Made by a program: the position numbers and the translations under genes. A stretch of DNA of 64,000 nt, taken from positions 62,001-126,000 of the forward strand of contig NZ_JAESVA010000008.1 in NCBI RefSeq assembly GCF_020621385.1, read 5' to 3'. The DNA is from Acidisoma cellulosilyticum. Its GTDB lineage: Bacteria; Pseudomonadota; Alphaproteobacteria; Acetobacterales; Acetobacteraceae. Below the pieces are notes generated by a model, which searched no databases, had not been told where the DNA came from, and saw only the letters and a program-made list of their open reading frames with translations. Below are positions 37,351-45,994 of this stretch, in pieces. Numbering within the stretch: the stretch's first letter is position 1; every line of letters begins with the position of its first letter.

Positions 37351-38373
37351 CTACTTATGGGTGTTGGCGGCGATGATCTTGATAGTCGCTTCTTGAGAGT
37401 AGGTCACGTTAGCGACGCCGCCAACCGGCGCTGTTTTCAAAGCCTCATCAAGGGTCGCTTGCGTGATTTCGAGTGGCGGCACAACTATATCATGCGGTAC
37501 CGCTTTTCCTGCCAGAACTTGCTGCGTGACCCAAAGGGCTGCCGACGACACACCGGGCGGGCTGCTCGCCGACCATGTTGTATATCCATTCTTGTCATGC
37601 TCCTGCTTCCACCAGGCAAGTTCATCCTGACGGTTACCCATGATAATCACCGGTTCGGGCCGTCCTGCGGCCTGAAATGCCTGCGCTGCTCCGTAACCGT
37701 CCCCCCCCTGATCAACGACGCCGACAACAGAAGGAAGCGACGATAGAACACTGGACACGGCTTTTTGTGCCGTCGCCTCATCCCAGTCGCCTTCGACGCT
37801 GCCGACGATCTTGAATTGAGGGTATTTGGCGAGCCCGGCCAGCATGCCCTCGTGAAACGCATTGTCTATCGAGGTGCCGGCGACACCACGAATTTCAAGC
37901 AGATTGCCACCTTTCGGAAATCTCGTCGCCAGATAGTCAAACTGACGCTCGGAAATCGTTTTGTAGTCGATGATGATACGATAGGCGCAAGGCTCGGACA
38001 CAACTCCGTCGAACGATATGACGGCAATATGGGCATCGCAGGCAGCTTTGATGGCGCCGTTCAGTGCATCTGGCGAAGCCGCGTCGATCGCGATGGCGTC
38101 ATAGCCTTGGAGGACAAGATTCTGAACCTGACCCGCTTGAGTCGTCACTTCCTTGTCCGGCGTCGTAAAGGAATCGGCGGATGCAAGCTGCTTGCCAGAA
38201 ACCGCTATCTTGCCAGCCTGCGCCCAGCTCTGAAGCATCGCCTGGCGCCACGAATTGCCGGCATAGTTATTCGATAAAGCGATGCGTTTGCTTGAGGTGT
38301 CCGCGGCCTGCGCCGAAAGGGCCGTCGCGCCCAATAGCGTCGCGATGGATGCGCCGAGAATAAGATGCTTCAC
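37351..38373 (-). CDS. Periplasmic sugar-binding protein (RbsB type)
   Basis: 340 residues with a cleavable signal peptide (LILGASIATLLGATALSAQA, cleavage before ADTSS). The mature part follows the type 1 periplasmic binding fold: RIALSNNYAGNSWRQAML, GYDAIAIDAASPDALNGAIK, VISFDGVV, VVGVVDQGGDGYGAAQAF. It is the first gene of the minus-strand cassette operon. It could bind a sugar, a polyol or an autoinducer-like molecule. Confidence 0.9.
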   Translation of the reverse strand: MKHLILGASIATLLGATALSAQAADTSSKRIALSNNYAGNSWRQAMLQSWAQAGKIAVSGKQLASADSFTTPDKEVTTQAGQVQNLVLQGYDAIAIDAASPDALNGAIKAACDAHIAVISFDGVVSEPCAYRIIIDYKTISERQFDYLATRFPKGGNLLEIRGVAGTSIDNAFHEGMLAGLAKYPQFKIVGSVEGDWDEATAQKAVSSVLSSLPSVVGVVDQGGDGYGAAQAFQAAGRPEPVIIMGNRQDELAWWKQEHDKNGYTTWSASSPPGVSSAALWVTQQVLAGKAVPHDIVVPPLEITQATLDEALKTAPVGGVANVTYSQEATIKIIAANTHK

Positions 38374-38968
38374 AATCTTTGATCCTTCCCTATGACCCGG
38401 CTCTTACGGCCGATCTTAAATTTCCTGGCTTTAGCTTAGACGAAGAAAGAATGGCGCAACTGCAGTCCTTATTGATTTGGCGCAGCCTAGCGACGAGCAC
38501 GAGCTGCCCTCACCCACGCGGCCGACATTATCGAAAAAAGAACCGACGGCAGGCTGACAAAAAACCCTGATCCAAAGCATTGACGTGTCTCGCCACGAAC
38601 TAGGATGCACTGCTTAGACAGCAGTTATCATTTAATCCGAAAACACGTAGCGCAAAATGCACAGGTCGTGCAAGATGTGCAACAGCATTGCACCATAGAA
38701 TCTTGTGGCGGCGTCCTGATAGGGTAAATTCGCCGATGCCCATCCCGAGGTTACGGAAATAGCAAAGGTGGTTTGAAGGCGGATATGATTTTCTTATCTT
38801 CTGGCCCTCGTTCGCAGAATGTCCTTCGGTCCATCTCTTCGGCGGTCGATATCGCCCGGCTCGTGGACCTCCACGCGGATAGGAAGGCCCTTGACACTAG
38901 CCGGACGCCATTCGGCCAGCTAGCCCGTTATCGGGCATATCAAGATCTTCGGAACAAAGTGTAAGGAC
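38374..38968. other. Long divergent spacer between the rbs-type operon and the IclR gene
   Basis: 595 bp. It contains a cluster of GTGCA half-sites at 38658-38693. Two short ORFs (38379-38570 and 38773-38964, each 63 codons) show no family resemblance, and neither has a convincing ribosome-binding site. The spacer is much longer than others in the window, so remnants of a lost gene are possible. Confidence 0.5.
38658..38693. promoter_or_regulatory. Cluster of four GTGCA/TGCAC half-sites (site B)
   Basis: TGCAC (38658), GTGCA (38668), GTGCAA (38677) and TTGCAC (38688) form two back-to-back dyads: TGCAC-N5-GTGCA and the perfect GTGCAA-CAGCA-TTGCAC. The site sits between the divergent binding-protein and IclR genes. 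The same half-site is found at 32034-32050 before the SDR. Binding by the IclR protein is the simplest reading. Confidence 0.5.
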
Positions 38969-39736
38969 ATGGCTCAGAGCGTCGGACGGGCAATCGATAT
39001 TCTGGAGTTTTGCAGCGAGACGCCGCGAAGCCTGAAGCAGTTGGCGGACATGCTGGGTGTGCATCGCTCGACTGCGTTCCGCATCGCACAAACTTTAGCA
39101 GATGCCGGCTTTGTTCGTAGAAACCTGGACGGCACATACGGCGTTGGATTTCGGCTTGCCGGTTTAGCAAAAACAGCCTTGGACAATTTTGACCTGAGAA
39201 CTGTTGTGCATCCTCATATCGAGCGACTGGGCGCGAAAATCGGCTTTACCATTCAATTTGCCGTCGCTCAGGGGTCGCACATTATTTATGTTGATAAGAT
39301 CGAGCCCCAAAATTCCATTAGTTTAAATACGAAAATCGGAGGCTTTGTCGTCATTCACACCGCCGGTGTGAGCAAAGCGATTTTAGCTTTTCTTGAGCCT
39401 AAGCAAGTTGATCAGATACTTGCAAATGCCACTTTTGAAAAGCTGACGGCGAGTACTATCACCACACGGGATGGGTTTTTGAGACGCTTAGTCGAAGTCC
39501 GAAAAAACGGCTGGGCAAGTGATCGTGGAGAATATGAAACCATCTCCAATTGCATTGCGGCCCCCGTTCGGGATTATTCTAACATGGTTGTCGGCGCAAT
39601 ATCGATTACAGCTTTCCGCGAAGTTGCTGATATTGACCGACTTGTAGAGTTACTTCCCGATCTAATTGAAACCACGACAGCGGTATCAAAAGAATTAGGA
39701 TGGAATGGGCTAACCGAAGAGACGAGCAGCGGCTAG
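38969..39736 (+). CDS. IclR-family transcriptional regulator
   Basis: 255 residues. The N-terminal winged helix (SVGRAIDILEFCSETPRSLK, QLADMLGVHRSTAFRIAQTL) is followed by the effector domain with LGAKIGFTIQFAVAQGSHII, and GWASDRGEYETISNCIAAPV near the C-terminal side. It is divergent from the rbs-type operon and lies at the other end of the cassette from the SDR, so it probably senses the imported sugar or a product of it. Its A+T content is higher than that of the surrounding genes, which hints at acquisition from elsewhere. Confidence 0.9.
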   Translation: MAQSVGRAIDILEFCSETPRSLKQLADMLGVHRSTAFRIAQTLADAGFVRRNLDGTYGVGFRLAGLAKTALDNFDLRTVVHPHIERLGAKIGFTIQFAVAQGSHIIYVDKIEPQNSISLNTKIGGFVVIHTAGVSKAILAFLEPKQVDQILANATFEKLTASTITTRDGFLRRLVEVRKNGWASDRGEYETISNCIAAPVRDYSNMVVGAISITAFREVADIDRLVELLPDLIETTTAVSKELGWNGLTEETSSG

Positions 39737-39869
39737 TACCTCGTCACAGAGGTTTTGACTCTTTGGCTGCGTCGGGATAAAGTAACACACCTGCCGCTGA
39801 TTGCCCGAAATATTGCTGCAAGGGCCCAGCGGAAATGGTACGTTCCGAACATGACCAACCAACTGTTTT

Positions 39870-40088
39870 TACAAAGACGAAACAGAGAAACCTGCGCCCC
39901 TTTCAGGAGGGCCAGTCCGGCAGGGCGTCCAAAGGGCGCGCGGAGCCGCGCCCAGAACCGGGGTGCTGATAGCGCCGGCACTCCCTGCGGCCCATGTCGG
40001 CGCCCAGCCCGCAACCTGCAGGACCGATATCGCCGTCTCGATACCCTCAGCGATACGCAGGCCGAGCGTGACCTCATCGTCAGGCGTC
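39870..40088 (-). pseudogene. Toprim-domain (plasmid/phage primase-like) fragment
   Basis: Minus-strand reading LTPDDEVTLGLRIAEGIETA then ISVLQVAGWAPTWAAGSAGA matches the Toprim core of DUF7146/CHC2-type primases found on plasmids and genomic islands (the GxxIxEGIET segment holds the conserved Glu). Only about 60 residues survive; downstream the frame reads into unrelated sequence. Its 5' side ends exactly where the IS6 3' half begins (40089), so it was truncated by the same breakpoint. Confidence 0.65.
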
Positions 40089-40503
40089 AAGGCATTCCTT
40101 CAGTAAAGCGATCAAACGTCACAAATCTGCGCCGCAGACGATCACGCTGGATGGATACGCCGCCTCCCACCGGGCCGTGCGGCCGATGAAGGAGGACGGC
40201 ATATTCCCGGCCGACACCAAGCTGCGGTCATCAAAATAGTTGAACAATTTGATCGAACAGGATCCTCGTGGGATCAAGGCCCGAACAGGGCCAATGCTCG
40301 GCTTCAAACATTTTAAAACGGCATCGATAACACATGCCGGGATTGAGTTGATCCGCCGTATTTACAACGGACAGTTCAACGTCGAAAATCTACGTATCGA
40401 AGGTACCGCCATGCCCGCCACCTGGAATGCAGTGCCGGAAGCATGAAGAGATGGGACCATATCGTTGTCCCACTCGACCAAACATTCAGTTTACACCAGA
40501 ACC
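40089..40503 (+). mobile_element. IS6-family element, 3' half with decayed transposase
   Basis: After AAGGCATTCC (one inserted T shifts the frame) the reading SKAIKRHKSAPQTITLDGYA, ASHRAVRPMKEDGIFPADTK, LRSSK, stop (TAG for the usual Tyr), LNNLIEQDPRGIKARTGPML, GFKHFKTASITHAGIELIRR runs to a stop at 40446. This is the C-terminal half of an IS6 transposase. The terminal repeat GTTTACACCAGAACC ends at 40503 and pairs with the end at 31899 (13 of 17 bases). See 31501-31899 for the other half. Confidence 0.85.
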
Positions 40504-40630
40504 GTCTCCCAGGTTCGGCCATAGCTCGCAACAGAATGCGGTAGAGTTCTATCATCCTTACTCGCCTTATTGAGGAGGCGACGCCCGCCGCTGCAACGGC
40601 GGCGGGCAATCCTTCGGAGAGGACTGCCCG

Positions 40631-41062
40631 ATGAACGCCGATCCCTTCGACCTGCGACGCTTCGTGACGGCACAGGCCCCGGTCTTCGAAACGGTGCTTG
40701 CGGAGCTGAAGGCCGCGCGAAAAAGAAGCCACTGGATGTGGTTCGTTTTCCCGCAGCTGCGCGGCCTCGGCCGCTCCCCCACCGCGCGACTCTACGGCAT
40801 CGAGACGATCGACGAAGCGCAGGCCTATCTCGATCACACGCTGCTGGGGCCGCGGCTCATCCTCTGCACGCGAACGGTCCTTCACAGCGACGGTGCCTCT
40901 CTGCACGGGATTTTCGGCTCACCGGACGACATGAAATTCCGCTCCTGCATGACTTTGTTCGAAGCGACCGGTTCGGAGGAAAGCGGCGTCTTCGGCGCCG
41001 CGCTAGACCGATGGTGCGCGGGGGAGCGGGATGCGGCGACCCTTCGCCTTCTGTCCCAGTGA
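40631..41062 (+). CDS. DUF1810 family protein
   Basis: 143 residues, the full length of this small conserved family, whose function is unknown. Typical segments are DPFDLRRFVTAQAPVFETVL, RKRSHWMWFVFPQLRGLGRS and MKFRSCMTLFEATG. AAGAGGACT-like purines precede the ATG. It is an isolated gene, not co-transcribed with obvious partners, between IS debris and the lipase-Hint gene. Confidence 0.85.
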   Translation: MNADPFDLRRFVTAQAPVFETVLAELKAARKRSHWMWFVFPQLRGLGRSPTARLYGIETIDEAQAYLDHTLLGPRLILCTRTVLHSDGASLHGIFGSPDDMKFRSCMTLFEATGSEESGVFGAALDRWCAGERDAATLRLLSQ

Positions 41063-41226
41063 AGACATTCGCCTCGGGCAGCACATCCTGCATTGCAAGG
41101 CGAAATGGCTGCAATCCTTGCGCGAGAAACCGGATGCCCTTCTTGGCGGTTAATGCCTGGTAACTTGCTTAACCTTCCGTCAACCGCAATAATCAATAAA
41201 ATGATTGAGCGGGACTCTTGAACGCC

Positions 41227-42885
41227 ATGTCCGATATCTCCGTTTCCGACGCGATGAACGCCGCCAATTGGAGCTATTCCCAGGGCAGCAGCCCGTTGCC
41301 GGACGGCTTCACCTACCTCATGGAGAATGGCAATCCGGTCACGCAGTATGACGCGAATACTGGCTTCTATGGCGCAGCACTTGTCACGCCGGCCGGCCAG
41401 GTCATCATCGCCTACGAGGGCACCAATCTCTTCACGGGAGATGCGATCTTCACCGCCGCGCAGGCCGCGGACGACGCCGCGATCGGCATCGGAGTCAATG
41501 CCCCTTCCTTCTATACGGCCGACACCTTCGCCCAGGCCGTGCTGAAGGACGCCAAGGCGCAGGGCTATGCTTCCAGCGACGTCTTTCTGGCGGGGCATTC
41601 CCTCGGCGGGGCCGAGGCCGAATATGTCGCGACGCAGGAGGGTCTTGCCGGCATCACCTTCGGCGCGCCGGGCATCAACAACCTCCTGTTCGACAGCCCC
41701 AGCCAGCTCACCAACTATGTCGAGCAGGGCGATCCTGTCGGCAATTATTCCAGCGACGCGCCGGACTATCTGGGCCAGATCGTGCAGAACAGCCTGGTGC
41801 AGCATTACGGCGGCCAGGTCCTGACCGGTCCGTCATGGCACAGCAGCCTGCTCACCACGGCGGCGACCGCCTATGCGAGCGGGGGCACGGCTGTCTCGGC
41901 GGAGGTGCTGGCCGTCGCGGTGCAATTCCATCTGCTCGGAACCTATGCGACCGATCTCGGAGTGACCCTCGACAATGGTGACGAGACCGTCGCTGCGCTG
42001 ATGGGGGACACCAACTGTTTCGTGGCCGGGACCCGTCTCGCGATGCCGGATGGCGAGGCGGCGGTTGAAGCTCTGAGGGCCGGGGATCTGGTTCTTACGG
42101 CGGATGGCATTGCACAGCCGGTCATCTGGGTCGGCTATCGCAGGCTGGATTGCCGGCGGCATCCGGCACCGAGGCAGGTGACCCCGGTTCGGGTCGCGGC
42201 GGGGGCCTTCGGACCCGGCCAGCCGAGCCGCGACCTGCGGCTGTCGCCCGACCATGCGATCCTGGCGGAGGGTGTACTCATCCCGATCCGCTATCTGATC
42301 AATGGCGACACCATCCGGCAGGAAGCGCCGGGCATCATCACCTACTACCATATCGAATTGGCGCAACACGCCATTCTGCTCGCCGAAGGCCTGCCGGCCG
42401 AGAGCTATCTCGACACCGGAACCCGGCAGAACTTCTCGGCAGGCCGGGTGGTGGCGCTGCATGCGGATTTCACGCCCGACCCCGCTTTCCTATGGGACAG
42501 TCTGGGCGCAGCGCCTTTGCGGGTTTGCGGCGCGGAGGTCGAGCAGGTCAAAGCCCTGCTGGCAGTGCGGATGCAGGACGGCCTTCAGCCGGGCGCCGCC
42601 CTGGCCTGCCGGCCAAGGTGCTGTCAGGTTGCTGGGAAGGGTCGGCGCGGGCAAACTCTGCGCATGAGCCGATCCCATAACCCCGACCGAGGCTTCCGTT
42701 TTCCGCCGGAGATCATCGCCCATGCGGTCTGGTTGTATCACTGTTTCAGCCTTAGCCTGGGGGATGTCGAACTGATCCTGGCGGCCCGGCGTAACCGTCA
42801 GCTACGAGAGCATTCGGGACTGGGGCATCCGTTTTGGCCGGCAATACGCGGCCGCTCTCACGCGCCGTCGCCCAAAACCCGGTGA
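41227..42885 (+). pseudogene. Lipase-like domain fused to Hint domain; 3' end replaced by IS6 sequence
   Basis: Residues about 1-255 are a lipase/alpha-beta-hydrolase-like domain (VIIAYEGTNL, catalytic elbow FLAGHSLGGAEAEY). Residues about 260-450 form a Hint (hedgehog/intein-type) domain: NCFVAGTRLAMPDGEAAVEA, LRAGDLVLTADG, LRLSPDHAILAEGVLIPIRY. Native coding ends at 42616, where the IS6 end begins; the ORF then reads about 90 residues of IS sequence to 42885. The C-terminal tail usual in such Hint proteins is missing. The ATG at 41227 is chosen; a TTG nine bases upstream is possible. Such proteins are probably secreted and self-processing, but no signal peptide is visible. Confidence 0.75.
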
Positions 42886-42960
42886 TCAATGGCACCTCGA
42901 TGAGGTATTTATCCGGATCCGTGGGAACAACATGCTGGATACCAGCGCGGGGGCGCCCCG
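42617..42960 (+). mobile_element. IS6-family element, 5' fragment with frameshifted transposase
   Basis: The left end GGTGCTGTCAGGTTGCTGGG at 42617 is the same as at 21684. The transposase starts at ATG 42664: MSRSHNPDRGFRFPPEIIAH, AVWLYHCFSLSLGDVELILA. A frameshift near 42790 moves the rest (VSYESIRDWGIRFGRQYAAA, QWHLDEVFIRIRG) into another frame, ending near 42930 in sequence that is not IS6. The catalytic core beyond the first Asp is lost. It truncates the lipase-Hint gene and abuts an IS3 remnant. Confidence 0.85.
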
Positions 42961-42963
42961 GGC

Positions 42964-43301
42964 TTAAAACTTTCCCGAAGCCACTTCCTTAAGAACAAGC
43001 TTCTCCAGCGTTAAATCAGAAACCGCACGTCGCAGCCGATTATTCTCGGCCTCCAGCTCCTTTAGGCGCTTCACCTGATCGACCTTGAGCCCGCCATATT
43101 CCTGGCGCCAGCGGTAATACGTTGCATCCGTCACACCAATCGAACGGATCGCATCAAACAGCCGACTTGCCTTGCGAGGTCAAAATCTCAACCTGACGAA
43201 GCTTCGCAATGATCTCTTCAGGCTTATAAATTCTCCGCGGCATCATCCACCTCCACCCAAAAACTACATCAATGGTGGCGCACTTTTAGGGGGTCGGACC
43301 A
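42964..43301 (-). mobile_element. IS3-family element remnant with frameshifted orfA
   Basis: The element end TGGTCCGACCCCCTAAAAGT lies at 43301 (minus strand). orfA starts at 43246: MPRRIYKPEEIIAKLRQVEI, LTSQGKSAV, then a small deletion shifts the frame, and the original protein continues as DAIRSIGVTDATYYRWRQEY...LEAENNRLRRAVSDLTLEKL to a stop at 42964. The HTH and leucine-zipper parts are recognisable. orfB, expected to the left, is absent and replaced by the IS6 fragment. Confidence 0.85.
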
Positions 43302-43427
43302 CGGGCTCCTGACCCGCGTGATTACAGCGGGGAGCCCGTTAGCCGAATCGGTGTCCTATCGAGCGGAGACAGCGCGAAACCATAGACAGGGATATCGAGT
43401 ACCGGCTTCGATTTAAAGCATCAGAAT

Positions 43428-44339
43428 TTAGCGAAGATGTTTTTTCGCGACCTTACAGATATATGTGTATTTTGGATTGACCATTTGCGTGCATCGCGCC
43501 TCCGCGATTTGGCCCAGGAATAGATAGGCTTCCGCTTCGGTGAAACCGTAATCATCCGCTAGCCAATAGACCATTTCCTCGAACGCGGTGCGCATAGCGT
43601 CTTCGAGCGGCCTGGCGCAGCCTAATGTCGCAATATGAGTTTCCGTCTCGATCCGCGGCCAGGTCAAGCGCTTCGGCTTGTCGATCAAAGCCGTGCTGAA
43701 GGTCACACGCGCACCAATCTCCGTTGCCCCCATGCCGACACATTCCCCGTCGCCCTGCAGCGCGTGGCAATCACCGATGTAAAGAGCTGCCCCTTCCTGG
43801 TGTATGTCGAACGTGATCGTGCAACCCGGTCCGATTTCCTGCACGTCAAGATTGCCACCGTGAACACCGTTATCGACGGTCAGGACAGCGCCGTGGACTG
43901 GGGCCACCCCGATAACGCCGACCATGGGCTTGATCGGCAATTTTTTGGTATCGCTCCAATGAACGAAACCGTCCGACACGCGCATCGCACGGGTATGCTG
44001 GCCAAACTCTTTACGGCGCACCCAATCGGGAAACATGCCTGCCCCCGGGAAGAGTGCGGTATAGCCGATCTCATCCAGCTCCATATCGTGAATGGTCACA
44101 GCCAAAGCCTGGCCAGGCTTGGCACCTGTGACGAACAGCGGACCGGTGGCTGGATTAACGAAGGGAAACTTCACCTTGTCCGGCGTAATCTTGGACTCCG
44201 TCGAAGTAATCACGCCCGCATTGCAGTTAATCTCGCATTCGATCTTGATCATCTCGCCGGGCGAAATCGTCTCAACACAAGCTTCGCCCTGCGCGAGCGC
44301 GTATTTGAGGTTGCCGTCTTTCTCAATCAATCGCGACAT
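43428..44339 (-). CDS. Acetamidase/formamidase family protein
   Basis: Hydrolyses short amides such as formamide to ammonia and the acid. 303 residues, normal for the bacterial FmdA/AmdA family. Segments such as GPLFVTGAKPGQALAVTIHD, VLTVDNGVHGGNLDVQEIGP and YIGDCHALQGDGECVGMGAT are characteristic; the last two hold the acidic and His residues of the metal/active site. The ATG at 44339 has AAGGG 7 nt upstream and is preferred to 44399. It is the last gene of the minus-strand ABC operon, 26 nt after the permease. It probably acts on the compound imported by that system. Confidence 0.9.
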   Translation of the reverse strand: MSRLIEKDGNLKYALAQGEACVETISPGEMIKIECEINCNAGVITSTESKITPDKVKFPFVNPATGPLFVTGAKPGQALAVTIHDMELDEIGYTALFPGAGMFPDWVRRKEFGQHTRAMRVSDGFVHWSDTKKLPIKPMVGVIGVAPVHGAVLTVDNGVHGGNLDVQEIGPGCTITFDIHQEGAALYIGDCHALQGDGECVGMGATEIGARVTFSTALIDKPKRLTWPRIETETHIATLGCARPLEDAMRTAFEEMVYWLADDYGFTEAEAYLFLGQIAEARCTQMVNPKYTYICKVAKKHLR

Positions 44340-44365
44340 GAGTTGTCCCTTATCAATCAGGAAGG

Positions 44366-45238
44366 TCAGGAAAGATCGTGCCGCCAGGGCAGCAGCCAAC
44401 GCTCTACGCGCGTGACGATGCTGGAGAGCACAAGAGCCAGGATCACGGTTACGACAAGCTCGGCGAAGACAGCCGATATGGCGTAGAGGCTGCCGGCTTT
44501 AAAGATCTCATGGCCCAGGCCATTGGTTGAGGACATGAACTCGCCGACGATTGCGCCGACAAGCGCGAAACCCACCGTCAGCTTCAGGCCTGCAAAGATA
44601 TCGGTCATCGAAGCCGGGATCACGATGAGGCGAAAAATCTTCTGTCGGCTCGCACGCAACGACAGCATCAGATTGATCTGATCCGGATCGACCCCCATCG
44701 CACCCTTATAGGCGATGATGATGGAGACCACGACCACCGACAGTGTCGACATGGCGACCTTGGACGCGAAGCCGGTGCCGAACCAGATAATCGTGATCGG
44801 GGCCAAAGCGATGATCGGAATGGACCCGAGTGCCAGGATAAAGGGCTGCAGCACCTGCGAGATGAAACGCGAATACCAGAGTGACAACCCCAAGGTTGTG
44901 CCGATGATATTGCCGAGCGCGAAACCCGCCAGCGTTTCCAGCGCCGTCGCGGTCAGGTCGGTCCAGACCGAACCATCGCGTATCGTCGCGATAAGCGCGG
45001 CGAAGATGCCTGAGGGCGATCCATAGAGGAAGGCGCTGACATGTCCTGTTGCCGTCTGCCATTGCCACAGGCCGATCAAGACGACGAAGCACAGGATCTG
45101 GCATAGCAGAATTTGCATCCGCCGCCGGCGTCGCGCTAGAATCGCCGCAGTGCGACGATCCTGCATCGTTGCTTGGTGGATCGAAGCGCGCGGATCCGCG
45201 CTATTGAACGTCAAGCTCGGTCCAGATCTGTCGGACAT
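44366..45238 (-). CDS. ABC transporter permease (TauC/SsuC type)
   Basis: About 290 residues. The N-terminal Arg-rich stretch precedes the first helix (QILLCQILCFVVLIGLWQWQ). The binding-protein-dependent transport loop is SLRASRQKIFRLIVIPASMT, and LGSIPIIALAPITIIWFGTG is the other conserved segment. Start choices are 45238 (AGGA 10 nt upstream, 38 bp overlap with the ATPase) and 45166. With the ATPase and NMT1-like binding protein it forms a taurine/nitrate/sulfonate-class importer. Confidence 0.88.
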   Translation of the reverse strand: MSDRSGPSLTFNSADPRASIHQATMQDRRTAAILARRRRRMQILLCQILCFVVLIGLWQWQTATGHVSAFLYGSPSGIFAALIATIRDGSVWTDLTATALETLAGFALGNIIGTTLGLSLWYSRFISQVLQPFILALGSIPIIALAPITIIWFGTGFASKVAMSTLSVVVVSIIIAYKGAMGVDPDQINLMLSLRASRQKIFRLIVIPASMTDIFAGLKLTVGFALVGAIVGEFMSSTNGLGHEIFKAGSLYAISAVFAELVVTVILALVLSSIVTRVERWLLPWRHDLS

Positions 45239-45986
45239 AATGCGCAAATCCTGTGCTTTCACGTAGCGCGATGAGATTGCTGCGGTCACCCGGCAGCTCG
45301 ATGCGATGCTCGGACACGATGGTGCTGGGACGACGCGATAACACAATCACACGATCGGACAAGCTGACGGCCTCTTCCACATCATGCGTGATGAGAAGCA
45401 GGGAGCGCTGCATTTCCCGTACGAGACGCAGCGTATCGCGTTCGATCAGAATCTTCGTCTGAAAATCGAGCGCAGAGAACGGCTCGTCGAACAGAAGAAC
45501 CTCAGGCTCCGGCGCCAAGGTCCGGGCAAGTGCCACGCGCTGGCGCATCCCGCCCGATAGCGTCGAGGGATAGTGATCCGCAAAACCACCCAATCCCAGC
45601 TGATCGAGCAATTCCTTCGCACGCGCCCGATGCGCCGCCCTTGTGCCGCCCTTCACCTGCAGCCCCAGCATGACGTTCTGAATGGCCGAACGCCAAGGCA
45701 GCAACAGGTCCTTTTGCAGCATATAGCCGACACCCGCCGGAACGCCGTCGCTCTCGCGCCCGTTCCACAGCACGGTGCCTTGGCTTGGTTCGATCAATCG
45801 GCACAGAAGGTTCAGCAAGGTGGTCTTCCCGCATCCGGAAGGACCCACTAGGCTCACGATCTCGCCGCGCTCCAGGGTAAACGACACCGAGCGAATGATG
45901 TCCAGTTCCTCGCCGGCATCGGTCAGGAAGGCCTTGCCGAGATCGAGGGCTTGGAGCGGCGTATCCGGCCGCTTCAAGCTTGTCAT
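45201..45986 (-). CDS. ABC transporter ATP-binding protein (TauB/SsuB type)
   Basis: 261 residues. Walker A is GPSGCGKTTL, signature LSGGMRQRVALARTL, Walker B VLLFDEPFSALD, switch His in LLLITHDVEEA. It starts 8 nt after the binding-protein stop and overlaps the permease gene. The class imports taurine, sulfonates, nitrate or pyrimidine precursors. Confidence 0.92.
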   Translation of the reverse strand: MTSLKRPDTPLQALDLGKAFLTDAGEELDIIRSVSFTLERGEIVSLVGPSGCGKTTLLNLLCRLIEPSQGTVLWNGRESDGVPAGVGYMLQKDLLLPWRSAIQNVMLGLQVKGGTRAAHRARAKELLDQLGLGGFADHYPSTLSGGMRQRVALARTLAPEPEVLLFDEPFSALDFQTKILIERDTLRLVREMQRSLLLITHDVEEAVSLSDRVIVLSRRPSTIVSEHRIELPGDRSNLIALRESTGFAHYVRQIWTELDVQ

Positions 45987-45994
45987 TTGCGCGC

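Noticed and set aside
38773-38964. 63-codon ORF just upstream of the IclR gene
   Set aside because: No family resemblance or convincing ribosome-binding site, and it lies in a long regulatory spacer.
31501-40503. IS6 composite transposon carrying the rbs-type cassette
   Set aside because: Only complementary half-copies flank the segment, in opposite orientation and without matching target duplications; an inversion explains them better.
43301-43339. 9 bp inverted repeat (ACGGGCTCC/GGAGCCCGT) as a terminator
   Set aside because: 21 nt loop and no T-run on either strand; it also overlaps the last base of the IS3 end, so its meaning is unclear.
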